This document shows positions 16,010 through 23,918 of a DNA stretch of 64,000 bases, piece after piece; position 1 is the stretch's first letter; each line of letters begins with the position of its first letter. Both the position numbers and the translations under genes were made by a program. The stretch lies in NCBI RefSeq assembly GCF_000799465.1, contig NZ_JUGU01000001.1, positions 3,368,501 to 3,432,500 of the forward strand. Reading direction: 5' to 3'. This DNA comes from Psychroserpens sp. Hel_I_66. GTDB taxonomy: Bacteria; Bacteroidota; Bacteroidia; Flavobacteriales; Flavobacteriaceae. The notes under the pieces are model-generated. The model made no database searches and was not told where the DNA came from. It worked only from the letters and a program-made list of their open reading frames with translations.

Positions 16010-17110
16010 TTACAGCGCATTTTTTTGATGTTTAAAAAATGCATCAGCTTGTAATTGCATAAGCTCGCGTGCTTTTTTTCGTTTATAATTGTAGAGTTCA
16101 TCCTCTTCTGCTATGTCAGTGTAGATTCTGTTATTGAGCGTTTGGTCTGTTGTTAACACTAATTTGCGCTCGCTCACTTTTTGTTCTACCCAGGTTTTAA
16201 CAGCTGTTTCTGCATCTTCTAATTTGTAATCATATTCGCCTTTTGGCGACATTAACTTTGCAAAAATGGGAGAGGTTTCTATAGCTAAAAATAAAAGTAG
16301 AATAAAGAGAGATGGTAAAAAAGGAAGTGTGCCCAAAGCATTTACTCGAGCCATTAAGCCATCAAACCCATCAATTATTGGCTGCGTTGAGGTTACTTGC
16401 GCATCATAATCTGAATTGAGTTGAGCGATTTGGTTTTCAGTCGCTTCTATTTTTAATTTGTTGTCAACTTTGAGTTGTTGTAATTCGGCTAAAGCAGCGT
16501 CGTGTTTATCACGCTTTTCCTTATAAACTGGACCTTTGCCCAAAAGGTTTGTGCCTGCTGTGCCTTCAGCTTCAGAAATATAGGTGTCGTAAAGTGCGTT
16601 GACTTCTGCTTCTTTTGCAGCTATTTGGGAGTTGAGGTTTGAAATTTCCGAAGAAAGTGCATTTACATTTGGTGTATATTGCTCTGCTATTTGAGCTTGG
16701 TTGGCAAGCGTTAATTCGTTTTTCTGCTCGAGTAATACTTGGTTGATTTCTTTTTCAAAAATCTTAAGCTCCAAAGGTTTTGAAATAACTACTGCTATAA
16801 TAACAGCAAGAATTAATCGTGGTGATGCCTGGATGATTTCGTCTATGACATTGTTTCTTTTTTTAATTGTAGATACAATAAAACGGTCGAGATTAAAAAT
16901 CAACAATCCCCAAATAAAACCAAAACCAATAGCAGCAAATGCATTGTCAAAAACGGTGTAGAGTGCATAACTACAAGCAATAAATGCCATTAATGCGGTG
17001 AAAAAAACGGTTGCTCCAATGCCTGCGAATTTATTTTGTTCACCTATGGCACAATTGTCTAGGATGTCTGTATCTGCTCCAGAGCAGATGATGAAGAATT
17101 TTTTTAACAT
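16010..17110 (-). CDS. DUF4407 membrane protein
   Basis: 366 residues with the DUF4407 arrangement: three membrane helices in the N-terminal 125 residues (after Cys-Ser-Gly-Ala-Asp near the start), a charged helical region of about 130-235 with coiled-coil character (Glu-Ile-Ser-Asn-Leu-Asn-Ser-Gln-Ile and Asn-Gln-Ile-Ala-Gln-Leu), a fourth helix near 255-280 with Pro-Phe-Leu-Pro-Ser, and a basic C-terminal tail. The function of this family is not known. A perfect 42-bp palindrome lies 70 bp upstream of the start. Confidence 0.75.
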   Translation of the reverse strand: MLKKFFIICSGADTDILDNCAIGEQNKFAGIGATVFFTALMAFIACSYALYTVFDNAFAAIGFGFIWGLLIFNLDRFIVSTIKKRNNVIDEIIQASPRLILAVIIAVVISKPLELKIFEKEINQVLLEQKNELTLANQAQIAEQYTPNVNALSSEISNLNSQIAAKEAEVNALYDTYISEAEGTAGTNLLGKGPVYKEKRDKHDAALAELQQLKVDNKLKIEATENQIAQLNSDYDAQVTSTQPIIDGFDGLMARVNALGTLPFLPSLFILLLFLAIETSPIFAKLMSPKGEYDYKLEDAETAVKTWVEQKVSERKLVLTTDQTLNNRIYTDIAEEDELYNYKRKKARELMQLQADAFFKHQKNAL

Positions 17111-17179
17111 GATTGATTTGATTGATGAATAGACTATTAGAACGCAAAATGGTATGATTTGTTACATGACTTTACACGA

Positions 17180-17221
17180 AATCTCCTAAATATTTGTTTG
17201 CAAACAAATATTTAGGAGATT
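17180..17221. repeat. Perfect 42-bp palindrome without spacer
   Basis: The 21 bases at 17180..17200 are followed directly by their exact reverse complement at 17201..17221, beginning AATCTCCTAAATATT. There is no loop beyond the central TGCA, and no T-run follows on either strand, so it is not a standard terminator. It lies between the stop of the BlaR1-like gene and the start of the DUF4407 gene, both on the minus strand. It could form a cruciform, a hairpin at the end of the BlaR1 transcript, or an operator. Confidence 0.85.
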
Positions 17222-17249
17222 GGAAAGCTTTTTTTCTATGCTGTAATTT

Positions 17250-20039
17250 TTATTCTGAAACTTCAATGATGATAGGAGGATGCGTATATCCTTCTTCATC
17301 TTTTATGTCAAAAAGTTGTATCGCAGATCCGCTTTTATCTAAACTCACAAATCCCTTTGCTTTTTTATTTAAGGTGTTACCAGAAATACTTTGAGATGGT
17401 TTGCCCATAACTTTTATTTTGAAACTGATAATTTTTGTTTTTTTAAGATCTAATTTTAGATTGATAGTTCCTTTTTTTGATAGTTTAACAATATCGTTTA
17501 CAGGAGTTTTTCCATTTATAATTACTGGAATAGTACTTTTTTTATTCTGCGGAAATGTGATAACTGTCGTATTGGTTTCCATTGAAGAATTTACATCAGC
17601 GTTTTTATGCTTTTTAACATAGTTCAAAGCTTCATCGTAGGTAATTGCTTTTTTGCCTAAATAAAATTTTGCATTATGTCTATTCATCACTTTAATATGA
17701 CTTACAATATTTTCTCTATTTGGTTTTGGGAGCTCTTTAGTTTGACTTTCATTATCAATACTGGTGTCTTTAGTTAAAAATACTCTAGGTTTATTTGTTG
17801 AGCCATTTTTTGTAAATATATTGAGCTCTTGATTATTTTTTATGAGCTTAATAGCTCTATCAGATGAAACATTCCTGCCTTCATAGAAAAACGTAGCGTT
17901 TTTCTTAGCCATATCAATGACGTGATCTAAAGGAGAAATTGGTTTGGGAGGAGTTGGTATATCAATAATAGTTCTATCATTAGATGGCTTATTGTCTTTA
18001 AATTCTGAAACTATTTGTCCATCACTATAGACTTTGGTGATGTATTGACCTGGAATTACACCTGAAGCATTTACTTGATATTTACTAATTATTTTTCCAG
18101 ATTTATTGACTTCAAACCCTTGTCTGTTGTAATATTTGGTGTTGTTGTCAATGTTCACAAAATAATGCGGAGTTCCATTTATTTTTATGAAACCTGTTTT
18201 CATTTGATTCTCAAAAGAATCATTTGCATTTGGCCCATTTCCATTTTTTGATTTTGGTGTTGTAGGAGGTGGTGGAGGTGGAGGTAGTGTATCAATTATA
18301 TTTTCTAATCCATAGTCATCTATAAGTTCATTGATTTTATCAACTATCTCTTTGGGAGCGTTTTCATCATACTTGAATACGATTTCTTTAGACTTTTCTG
18401 TATTGTTTGCAATGGTTTTTAATTGTAATTCAATTGTATTTAAAGTTGCAAATTCATCGTTAACTAGAAATTGTCCTTTACTATTTAATAGAATCCACAT
18501 CATATCATGGGAAACTTTTTTTGCTGGAGCAGGAGGTGGTGGAGGTGGAATAGTTGCGAAACTTGGAAACGGTTGAGCAGTTTGTTTTTGTTCTTCACTC
18601 ATTGACTGGTATAAACTTTCTAGATATTTGTAATCTTTAACTTTGATGGGCAGCTTTTCTAGCATATCATTATATTTTTTTGCTAGTTTATTGTATTCCT
18701 CTAATTGTTCGGGAGATAATATTGGTGGAGCTGGAGGAGGTGGAGGCATATTAGGAAATGGCTCAGCATTTTTCTTTTGCTCTTCACTCATTATTTTATA
18801 AAGATATTCTAAGCGCAACACATCTTTACGTTTTATAATTTGTTTGTCTTTTGGCTGTTCGTTGTAATGTCTTGCGAGTTTGTTGTACTCTGCTAGTTGT
18901 TGTGGAGTTGCTTTTTCTTGAGTAAAATTTTGAAATTCTGCCACTCTGCTAGTGCACACCGTCATTTTTTTAAATCCTATATCTTTCAGTTTAGAGGTTA
19001 TATTTTTGGAAATATCTGCATTGGCATCTGGAAAAATCTTAACAGATATCTGTAGTTTTGGATCTTCTTTATAAAGTGCTTTAATATCTTCAAAAGTAAT
19101 GATCTCGTCGTCTAATAAAAGCTCTCCGTTTTCGTTAAGATACAATTCTAGAACTTCAGGAATAATGACTTCTCTTTCAACTAACTCCCGTTCTGTAAAA
19201 CCATAAAAGAGTGTTGCTAATACTGGTAAAATCAATAAGCCTCTTAGCCAAATTGATGTTTTTGATGTGTGCGTTTTCATGACTGTAAATCGTTTTTTGA
19301 TTGATGAATAATTAATGGCATTTGCCAATTCTTGATGTTGGGCTTTTGATGAGAAAGCCAGTAAAATGGTTTGATAGGTTGATGGTTCAATTCCGTTATT
19401 TAAAACTGCTTGATCTGCAAGATATTCGTGATTGAGTTTTATATCTCGTTTTAGTAAATAGATTAGTGGATTGAACCAAAATATTATTTGTAGGATTTCT
19501 AGTAAAAGTACGTCTATACTGTGCTTCTGCTTGGCGTGCGTTTGTTCATGTATAAAAACTTCTTTAGGGATATCGCTACACTCAAACTTTTGCTTATCAA
19601 AAAAAATGTAATTAAAAAATGTATGCGGTATTCTCAAATTTGTAATCAAGACATTTATAAATCCTTGAGATTTATATTTGGGATTATTTCTAATTTTATA
19701 AATGATACGTTTTAGATTTAGGCAAAACTTCAGCAGAAAAATGAATACCCCTAAAGCATAAATAGACCACAAGATAATTGGTGTATGGTTTATTGCGATA
19801 ACTTCAGGACTGGATTCAATAACATCAAAATCCATAGTATTAAATGTTGCAAATTCTTCTATTATAACAGGTTCAACATATTCTATAAATGTTATAGAAG
19901 GAATTGCAAACGCAAAGCATAATGAAGTCAGTAAATAGAATCGTTTAAACGTATGTACACTAGATTTCTCTAAAAGTAATTTATAGAATACCATAAAAAC
20001 AGCAAGACAAGCGCTAAATTTTAAAACATAGATGATCAT
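17250..20039 (-). CDS. M56-family (BlaR1-like) membrane metallopeptidase with long proline-rich C-terminus
   Basis: 929 residues. Four membrane helices lie at about 1-23, 36-54, 87-110 and 264-283. Between the last two is a zinc peptidase with His164-Glu-Gln-Thr-His168 and Glu205 (Asn-His-Glu-Tyr-Leu-Ala-Asp), as in BlaR1/MecR1. The periplasmic remainder has no penicillin-binding sensor. Instead it carries repeated helical segments (Glu-Tyr-Asn-Lys-Leu-Ala then Met-Ser-Glu-Glu-Gln-Lys) joined by polyproline stretches, and further repeats to the end. In the known system the protease inactivates BlaI when triggered; the trigger here is unknown. It starts 2 bp after the BlaI gene and is co-transcribed with it. 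Confidence 0.8.
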   Translation of the reverse strand: MIIYVLKFSACLAVFMVFYKLLLEKSSVHTFKRFYLLTSLCFAFAIPSITFIEYVEPVIIEEFATFNTMDFDVIESSPEVIAINHTPIILWSIYALGVFIFLLKFCLNLKRIIYKIRNNPKYKSQGFINVLITNLRIPHTFFNYIFFDKQKFECSDIPKEVFIHEQTHAKQKHSIDVLLLEILQIIFWFNPLIYLLKRDIKLNHEYLADQAVLNNGIEPSTYQTILLAFSSKAQHQELANAINYSSIKKRFTVMKTHTSKTSIWLRGLLILPVLATLFYGFTERELVEREVIIPEVLELYLNENGELLLDDEIITFEDIKALYKEDPKLQISVKIFPDANADISKNITSKLKDIGFKKMTVCTSRVAEFQNFTQEKATPQQLAEYNKLARHYNEQPKDKQIIKRKDVLRLEYLYKIMSEEQKKNAEPFPNMPPPPPAPPILSPEQLEEYNKLAKKYNDMLEKLPIKVKDYKYLESLYQSMSEEQKQTAQPFPSFATIPPPPPPAPAKKVSHDMMWILLNSKGQFLVNDEFATLNTIELQLKTIANNTEKSKEIVFKYDENAPKEIVDKINELIDDYGLENIIDTLPPPPPPPTTPKSKNGNGPNANDSFENQMKTGFIKINGTPHYFVNIDNNTKYYNRQGFEVNKSGKIISKYQVNASGVIPGQYITKVYSDGQIVSEFKDNKPSNDRTIIDIPTPPKPISPLDHVIDMAKKNATFFYEGRNVSSDRAIKLIKNNQELNIFTKNGSTNKPRVFLTKDTSIDNESQTKELPKPNRENIVSHIKVMNRHNAKFYLGKKAITYDEALNYVKKHKNADVNSSMETNTTVITFPQNKKSTIPVIINGKTPVNDIVKLSKKGTINLKLDLKKTKIISFKIKVMGKPSQSISGNTLNKKAKGFVSLDKSGSAIQLFDIKDEEGYTHPPIIIEVSE

Positions 20040-20041
20040 GA

Positions 20042-20407
20042 TTATTTGTTTTTAATTTCTTTATCAATTAAAGCTTTCAAATCTTCCAATTCCTCTTTTG
20101 AAAGATCAGTTTCTTTTGTGAAAAAAGAGGCGAATTGAGATGCACTATCATTAAAAAACGTTTTAATTAAGGTGTTGACATGTTTGGAGAAATAATCTTT
20201 TTTCTTGACCAAGGGGTAGTATTCTCGCGATTTTCCGTAGAGCTTATAAGCAACAAAACCTTTATCAATCATACGCTTTAAAAGCGTAGCAACAGTAGTT
20301 GTTGCTGGTTTTGGGTCAGGATACGCGTCTAATAAATCCTTCATAAAAGCTTTGTCCTGTTTCCAGAGGTATTGCATGAGTTGTTCTTCAGTTTTTGATA
20401 ATTGCAT
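20042..20407 (-). CDS. BlaI/MecI/CopY-family repressor
   Basis: A 121-residue winged-helix repressor. The opening Thr-Glu-Glu-Gln-Leu-Met-Gln-Tyr-Leu-Trp, the recognition helix around Thr-Thr-Val-Ala-Thr-Leu-Leu-Lys-Arg-Met and the wing with Lys-Ser-Arg-Glu-Tyr-Tyr-Pro-Leu are typical of BlaI. The C-terminal helices (Ser-Lys-Glu-Glu-Leu-Glu-Asp-Leu-Lys) form the dimer. It is probably cleaved or released by the M56 peptidase encoded 2 bp downstream. A matching dyad operator overlaps the -7 element of its own promoter, implying autoregulation. Confidence 0.85.
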   Translation of the reverse strand: MQLSKTEEQLMQYLWKQDKAFMKDLLDAYPDPKPATTTVATLLKRMIDKGFVAYKLYGKSREYYPLVKKKDYFSKHVNTLIKTFFNDSASQFASFFTKETDLSKEELEDLKALIDKEIKNK

Positions 20408-20430
20408 TGCTCTACGTTTTTAGAATGTAC

Positions 20431-20465
20431 TCTACAAATGTAGAATAAAAAATTGATTTATCAAA
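20431..20465 (-). promoter_or_regulatory. BlaI-type operator overlapping the promoter of blaI-blaR1
   Basis: TCTACA-AA-TGTAGA at 20431..20444 is a 6-bp dyad with a 2-bp centre, matching the TACAnnTGTA core of BlaI-family operators. On the minus strand the same bases contain the -7 element TACATTTG (20435..20442), and a -33 TTTG lies 19 nt upstream (20462..20465). A bound repressor would cover the -7 element directly. Confidence 0.7.
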
Positions 20466-20497
20466 TTTAATTTCAAAATCATATAATTCAAATACAC

Positions 20498-20505
20498 TAT
20501 ATTTG
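20498..20505 (+). promoter_or_regulatory. -7 element (TATATTTG) for the M28 peptidase gene
   Basis: A perfect TAnnTTTG match 28 bp before the ATG at 20533. It diverges from the BlaI promoter, about 55 bp away. Confidence 0.45.
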
Positions 20506-20532
20506 AGGTGAAAAAAAGAAAAATTGCCCAAA

Positions 20533-21921
20533 ATGAAAACCTTAAAAACGACAGTATTGTGTATTTTATTCAGCACAATATTATCTTATTCACAAAACAT
20601 ACAAGACATTATAGATCAAGTCGATTTAGATAGATTAACACTCACATTAAATGAATTTTCTGGTGAGCAAACAACAGTAGTTAATGGTAATACGGTAACT
20701 ATTCTAAACAGGGAGCAGGCAACTAATGAGCTCGCAGGAGATTATTTGCTAGAGCAATTGGAAGCGTTAGATAATATTACGGTCATTTCGCAACCCTTTA
20801 ATACTAACGGGAGAAATATTATCGCTACACAGTTAGGTAAAACAAATCCAAATGACATTTATATTGTCTGTGCGCATTATGATACCGTTGCAGATTATTG
20901 TGCAGATGATAACGCATCGGGTACAGCAGCAGTATTAGAAATTGCTCGAATTTTATCCACGCAATGCTTAGATAATACTGTTATTTATGCCCTCTGGGAT
21001 GAAGAAGAAATAGGCCTTCGTGGCTCAAGTTTTTTCGCAGATCTCGCAGCAAGTAATGGAGACAATATTTTAGGGGTTTTAAATATGGATATGATTGGTT
21101 ATGATGGTGATGCAGTAGGTCAGCCAGGCGACAACCAATTTGATATAGACTATAGAAATATTGCAGGTTCTGTAGCAATGAAAAATGATATTTTATCGGT
21201 TCTAAATACCTATACTTTTGATTTGAGTGTAGTAGAAGTCAATCCAGGAACCTCTGCCAGCGATCACGCAAGTTTTTGGTTTGCAGGTAATGGTACTACA
21301 GACGCTTTTTCGGCAGTTTTAGTTGGAGAATCTTGGGAAACCGATGATCAAACCCCCTTCTATCACACGTCTGCAGACCGCGTTTCAACCTTGGATTTGC
21401 CATATCTCCATGAAATGGTAAAATTGGTAACCGGTTATATGGTCACAAAAGGAAGTTTGGTAGCCCTAGATAATAGAGTCACACAAACCACTACGATGTT
21501 GAGCTCAAACCAAAGCTCAGCAACCTACCAATGGTTCAATTGTGAAACAGATATGCCAATATCTGGAGAAACAAATCAATCATTTACGCCAAGTGCAAAT
21601 GGTATTTATGCAGTAGATGTAACTTCTGGCTCATGTACCGAGCGCAGTGAATGTTTGGTTTTTGACACTTTAGGCTTAGATACATTTTCTTCGGAAGAAT
21701 TGAGCGTTTACCCAATACCAGCAAATAATTTTATTACTGTAGAATTTTCTTCGGAAATATCAACTAGTTTAAAACTATATGACGTTTCAGGTAAGATGGT
21801 TCAAGAAAACACAACTTCCGATACTATAAAACTTAATATTTCAGATTTGCCTCAAGGCATCTATTTCCTGAATGTAAAAACAGACAAAAAATCTGGGACC
21901 TATAAAATTGTAAAAGAGTAA
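20533..21921 (+). CDS. Secreted M28-family aminopeptidase with type IX sorting domain
   Basis: 462 residues. A signal peptide (1-21, ending Ser-Tyr-Ser-Gln) is followed by an M28 zinc peptidase with His115 in Cys-Ala-His-Tyr-Asp, the bridging Asp in Ala-Asp-Asp-Asn-Ala-Ser-Gly (about 125-126), catalytic Glu-Glu at about 157-159 and Met-Asp-Met-Ile-Gly-Tyr. After a short domain with Tyr-Gln-Trp-Phe, the last 75 residues are a type A T9SS C-terminal domain (Tyr-Pro-Ile-Pro-Ala-Asn-Asn, Tyr-Asp-Val-Ser-Gly, Gly-Ile-Tyr-Phe-Leu). It should be exported by the type IX system and digest extracellular peptides. ATG 20533 is chosen over a TTG three codons upstream because the signal peptide starts there. 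Confidence 0.88.
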   Translation: MKTLKTTVLCILFSTILSYSQNIQDIIDQVDLDRLTLTLNEFSGEQTTVVNGNTVTILNREQATNELAGDYLLEQLEALDNITVISQPFNTNGRNIIATQLGKTNPNDIYIVCAHYDTVADYCADDNASGTAAVLEIARILSTQCLDNTVIYALWDEEEIGLRGSSFFADLAASNGDNILGVLNMDMIGYDGDAVGQPGDNQFDIDYRNIAGSVAMKNDILSVLNTYTFDLSVVEVNPGTSASDHASFWFAGNGTTDAFSAVLVGESWETDDQTPFYHTSADRVSTLDLPYLHEMVKLVTGYMVTKGSLVALDNRVTQTTTMLSSNQSSATYQWFNCETDMPISGETNQSFTPSANGIYAVDVTSGSCTERSECLVFDTLGLDTFSSEELSVYPIPANNFITVEFSSEISTSLKLYDVSGKMVQENTTSDTIKLNISDLPQGIYFLNVKTDKKSGTYKIVKE

Positions 21922-21940
21922 TAAAATTTCCGAAGAAAAA

Positions 21941-21977
21941 AAATGCCACGAGATTCAATTATGATGTCGTGGCATTT
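21941..21977. terminator. Bidirectional terminator between M28 and M20 peptidase genes
   Basis: AAATGCCACGA and TCGTGGCATTT form a perfect 11-bp stem around a 15-nt loop, with an A-run before and a T-run after. It sits in the short gap between two convergent genes and would end both transcripts. Confidence 0.85.
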
Positions 21978-21983
21978 TTGGTT

Positions 21984-23372
21984 TTACTTGCTTAGCTCTG
22001 TAAAATACTTATAAAATAAAGGGATGGTCTCGATGCCCTTAAAATAATTCCAAACTCCAAAATGTTCGTTAGGTGAGTGGATGGCGTCACTGTTTAAGCC
22101 AAATCCCATTAAAATAGTCTTACTTTTTAGTTCTTGCTCAAAAAGCGAAACGATAGGAATACTACCACCACTGCGTTGCGGAATTGGGTTTTTGCCAAAC
22201 GTATCATGATAGGCTTTTGAAGCAGCTTGATACCCAATGCTGTCAATTGGCGTGACATAACCTTGCCCGCCATGATGCGGTTTCACTTTAACTTTCACAC
22301 CTGCTGGTGCAATGCTTTCAAAATGTTTTGCAAACAGTGCTGTAATCTCTTCCCAATCTTGGTTTGGCACCAAACGCATAGATATTTTTGCAAAAGCCTG
22401 ACTTGCGATTACTGTTTTTGCACCTTCGCCAATGTAACCGCCCCAAATACCGTTGACATCTAAAGTTGGTCTAATAGAGTTGCGCTCATTGGTAGAATAA
22501 CCTTTTTCACCATAAACCGAATCGATGCCAATTGATTTTTCATATGCCTCTAAAGAAAAAGGCGCTTTCGCCATTTCGGCTCTTTCTTCTGCGGAAAGAT
22601 CTTCTACCTTATCATAAAATCCAGGGATAGTGATATGGTTATTTTCGTCATGCAACGAAGCAATCATTTTGGTCAATATATTGATTGGGTTGGCAACTGC
22701 ACCTCCATATAATCCCGAATGTAAATCACGATTTGGACCAGTGACTTCAACTTCTACATAACTCAAACCACGAAGTCCGGTTGTGATTGACGGTACATCT
22801 TGAGCAATCATCCCAGTATCTGAAATTAAGATGACATCATTCTTTAACTTCTCTTGATTTTTCTTAACAAATTTTGAAAGATTAACGCTACCCACTTCTT
22901 CTTCGCCTTCAATCATAAACTTGACGTTACATGGCAATTGGTTGGTTTTCGTCATCAATTCCATAGCTTTAACGTGCATGTACATTTGACCTTTATCATC
23001 ACAAGCTCCACGTGCAAAAATGGCACCTTCAGGATGGATATCTGTTTTTTTAATCACAGGTTCATAGGGTGGGGAGTGCCATAGCTCAACAGGATCTGCA
23101 GGTTGTACATCGTAGTGACCGTAAACTAAAACCGTTATTAGGTTTTCATCTATAATTTTTTCTCCGTAAACAATCGGGAAGCCTTCGGTCTCGCAAATTT
23201 CTACGGTATCGCATCCAGCTTTTTCCAAACTGTCTTTAATCACATCTGCAGTTTTAATGACATTATCCTTAAATGCGGGATCTGCACTTACCGATGGGAT
23301 TTTTAAAAGTTCTATGAGTTCTGCTAAAAAGCGGTCTTTATGTTCTTCAATATAAGATTGAATGTGTTGCAT
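21984..23372 (-). CDS. M20-family dipeptidase
   Basis: 462 residues, cytoplasmic, close to the length of carnosine-dipeptidase-like M20 enzymes. Metal and catalytic landmarks: His86 and Asp88 in Tyr-Gly-His-Tyr-Asp-Val-Gln-Pro, the bridging Asp in Gly-Ala-Cys-Asp-Asp-Lys-Gly-Gln (about 125), the Glu-Glu pair in Glu-Gly-Glu-Glu-Glu-Val-Gly (about 157-159), and the dimerisation-domain His in Asp-Leu-His-Ser-Gly. A C-terminal His (Ala-Ile-His-Ser-Pro-Asn-Glu) completes the site. It hydrolyses di- and tripeptides and could process products of the neighbouring secreted peptidase. Confidence 0.88.
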   Translation of the reverse strand: MQHIQSYIEEHKDRFLAELIELLKIPSVSADPAFKDNVIKTADVIKDSLEKAGCDTVEICETEGFPIVYGEKIIDENLITVLVYGHYDVQPADPVELWHSPPYEPVIKKTDIHPEGAIFARGACDDKGQMYMHVKAMELMTKTNQLPCNVKFMIEGEEEVGSVNLSKFVKKNQEKLKNDVILISDTGMIAQDVPSITTGLRGLSYVEVEVTGPNRDLHSGLYGGAVANPINILTKMIASLHDENNHITIPGFYDKVEDLSAEERAEMAKAPFSLEAYEKSIGIDSVYGEKGYSTNERNSIRPTLDVNGIWGGYIGEGAKTVIASQAFAKISMRLVPNQDWEEITALFAKHFESIAPAGVKVKVKPHHGGQGYVTPIDSIGYQAASKAYHDTFGKNPIPQRSGGSIPIVSLFEQELKSKTILMGFGLNSDAIHSPNEHFGVWNYFKGIETIPLFYKYFTELSK

Positions 23373-23440
23373 TTGTATGTTTTTTTGGTTTCAACCAAAG
23401 TTACAAAATCACGAAGTATTTTTTTCTTAAATAAAGTTAA

Positions 23441-23469
23441 TTGAATATAGAAACTATTTTTTATATTTG
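23441..23469 (+). promoter_or_regulatory. Promoter of the tRNA-Leu region
   Basis: TTG at 23441 and TATATTTG at 23462..23469 with an 18-nt spacer fit the Bacteroidota consensus. The first tRNA-like sequence starts 21 bp downstream. Confidence 0.6.
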
Positions 23470-23489
23470 CATCCCGTTTTGGGACAAAT

Positions 23490-23529
23490 GCAGGCGTGGT
23501 GGAATTGGTAGACACGCTAGACTTAGGAT
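23490..23529 (+). pseudogene. 5' half of a tRNA-Leu, broken in the anticodon arm
   Basis: The bases from GCAGGCGTGG onwards match the acceptor 5' strand, D arm and 5' anticodon arm of a tRNA-Leu and reach ACTTAGGAT, which includes a UAG anticodon. Then the sequence departs: the 3' anticodon stem, variable arm and T arm are missing. Instead CTTAGG pairs with CCTAAG at 23534..23539. An intact tRNA-Leu with the same ACTTAGGAT starts 35 bp later. It is either a decayed tandem copy or a relic of integration at the anticodon loop. Confidence 0.65.
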
Positions 23530-23563
23530 TTAACCTAAGAAAAAGTGTTAAAATATTTAAAAT

Positions 23564-23645
23564 GCGGATGTGGTGGAACTGGTAGACACGTCAGACTTAG
23601 GATCTGATGCCGCGAGGTGTGCAGGTTCGATTCCTGTCATCCGCA
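23564..23645 (+). tRNA. tRNA-Leu (anticodon UAG)
   Basis: An 82-nt gene with a GCGGATG/CATCCGC acceptor stem, D arm with GGTAGAC, anticodon stem TCAGA/TCTGA around loop CTTAGGA (anticodon TAG), a long class II variable arm and T arm GCAGG-TTCGATT-CCTGT. Discriminator base is A; the CCA end is not encoded. It is followed by its own terminator and, I propose, by the left junction of an integrated element. Confidence 0.95.
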
Positions 23646-23650
23646 CAAAA

Positions 23651-23675
23651 GCCGAAGAGAAATCTTCGGCTTTTT
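23651..23675 (+). terminator. Terminator after tRNA-Leu
   Basis: GCCGAAGA and TCTTCGGC form a perfect 8-bp stem with a 4-nt loop, followed by TTTTT. Confidence 0.85.
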
Positions 23676-23716
23676 CGTTTTAAAAAAGTAAGTTTTCTTC
23701 ACGATTTTTGACCTTG

Positions 23717-23737
23717 GGTACAACATAGGTACAACAT
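23717..23737. repeat. Tandem direct repeat beside tRNA-Leu, candidate recombinase arm site
   Basis: GGTACAACAT occurs at 23717..23726 and again at 23728..23737, 11 bp apart, about 75 bp after the tRNA end. Short direct repeats one helical turn apart next to a tRNA 3' end are typical of arm-type sites of tyrosine recombinases. No integrase gene is visible in this window, so this remains inference. Confidence 0.4.
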
Positions 23738-23851
23738 TTTGTTATTTTAAGTGTGTCATTTTAATTGATGTCAAATAAAATGTTTTATTAATAAACTCTA
23801 AGATTTATATCTTTTTAGTTATTAAATAATTAATATTTCAGTATTCATTGC

Positions 23852-23896
23852 TATTATTTAAGTATTTGCTTAAATAATATAATAATGATATATTTG
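23852..23896 (+). promoter_or_regulatory. ArsR-type operator centred on the promoter of the mer-like operon
   Basis: TATTATTTAAG (23852..23862) and CTTAAATAATA (23869..23879) are perfect 11-bp inverted arms around the 6-nt centre TATTTG. The TTTG in that centre (23865..23868) is at the right distance (20 nt) from the -7 element TATATTTG (23889..23896) to be the -33. The repressor encoded 23 bp downstream would sit on the -33 element. Confidence 0.65.
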
Positions 23897-23918
23897 TGAC
23901 CACTTTAAATCAAAAAAA

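Noticed and set aside
17401..17622. Plus-strand frame inside the BlaR1-like gene
   Set aside because: It is the complement of a conserved coding region, with no promoter and no family match; the same applies to the other antisense frames inside clear genes.
22550..22575. Further copy of the coding palindrome in the M20 dipeptidase
   Set aside because: Only GGCGCTTTCGCC is present; it lacks the CGCGAAAGCG half and is probably chance.
23690..23760. Possible integrase gene start next to tRNA-Leu
   Set aside because: No long open frame with recombinase motifs begins here on either strand; only short repeats remain.
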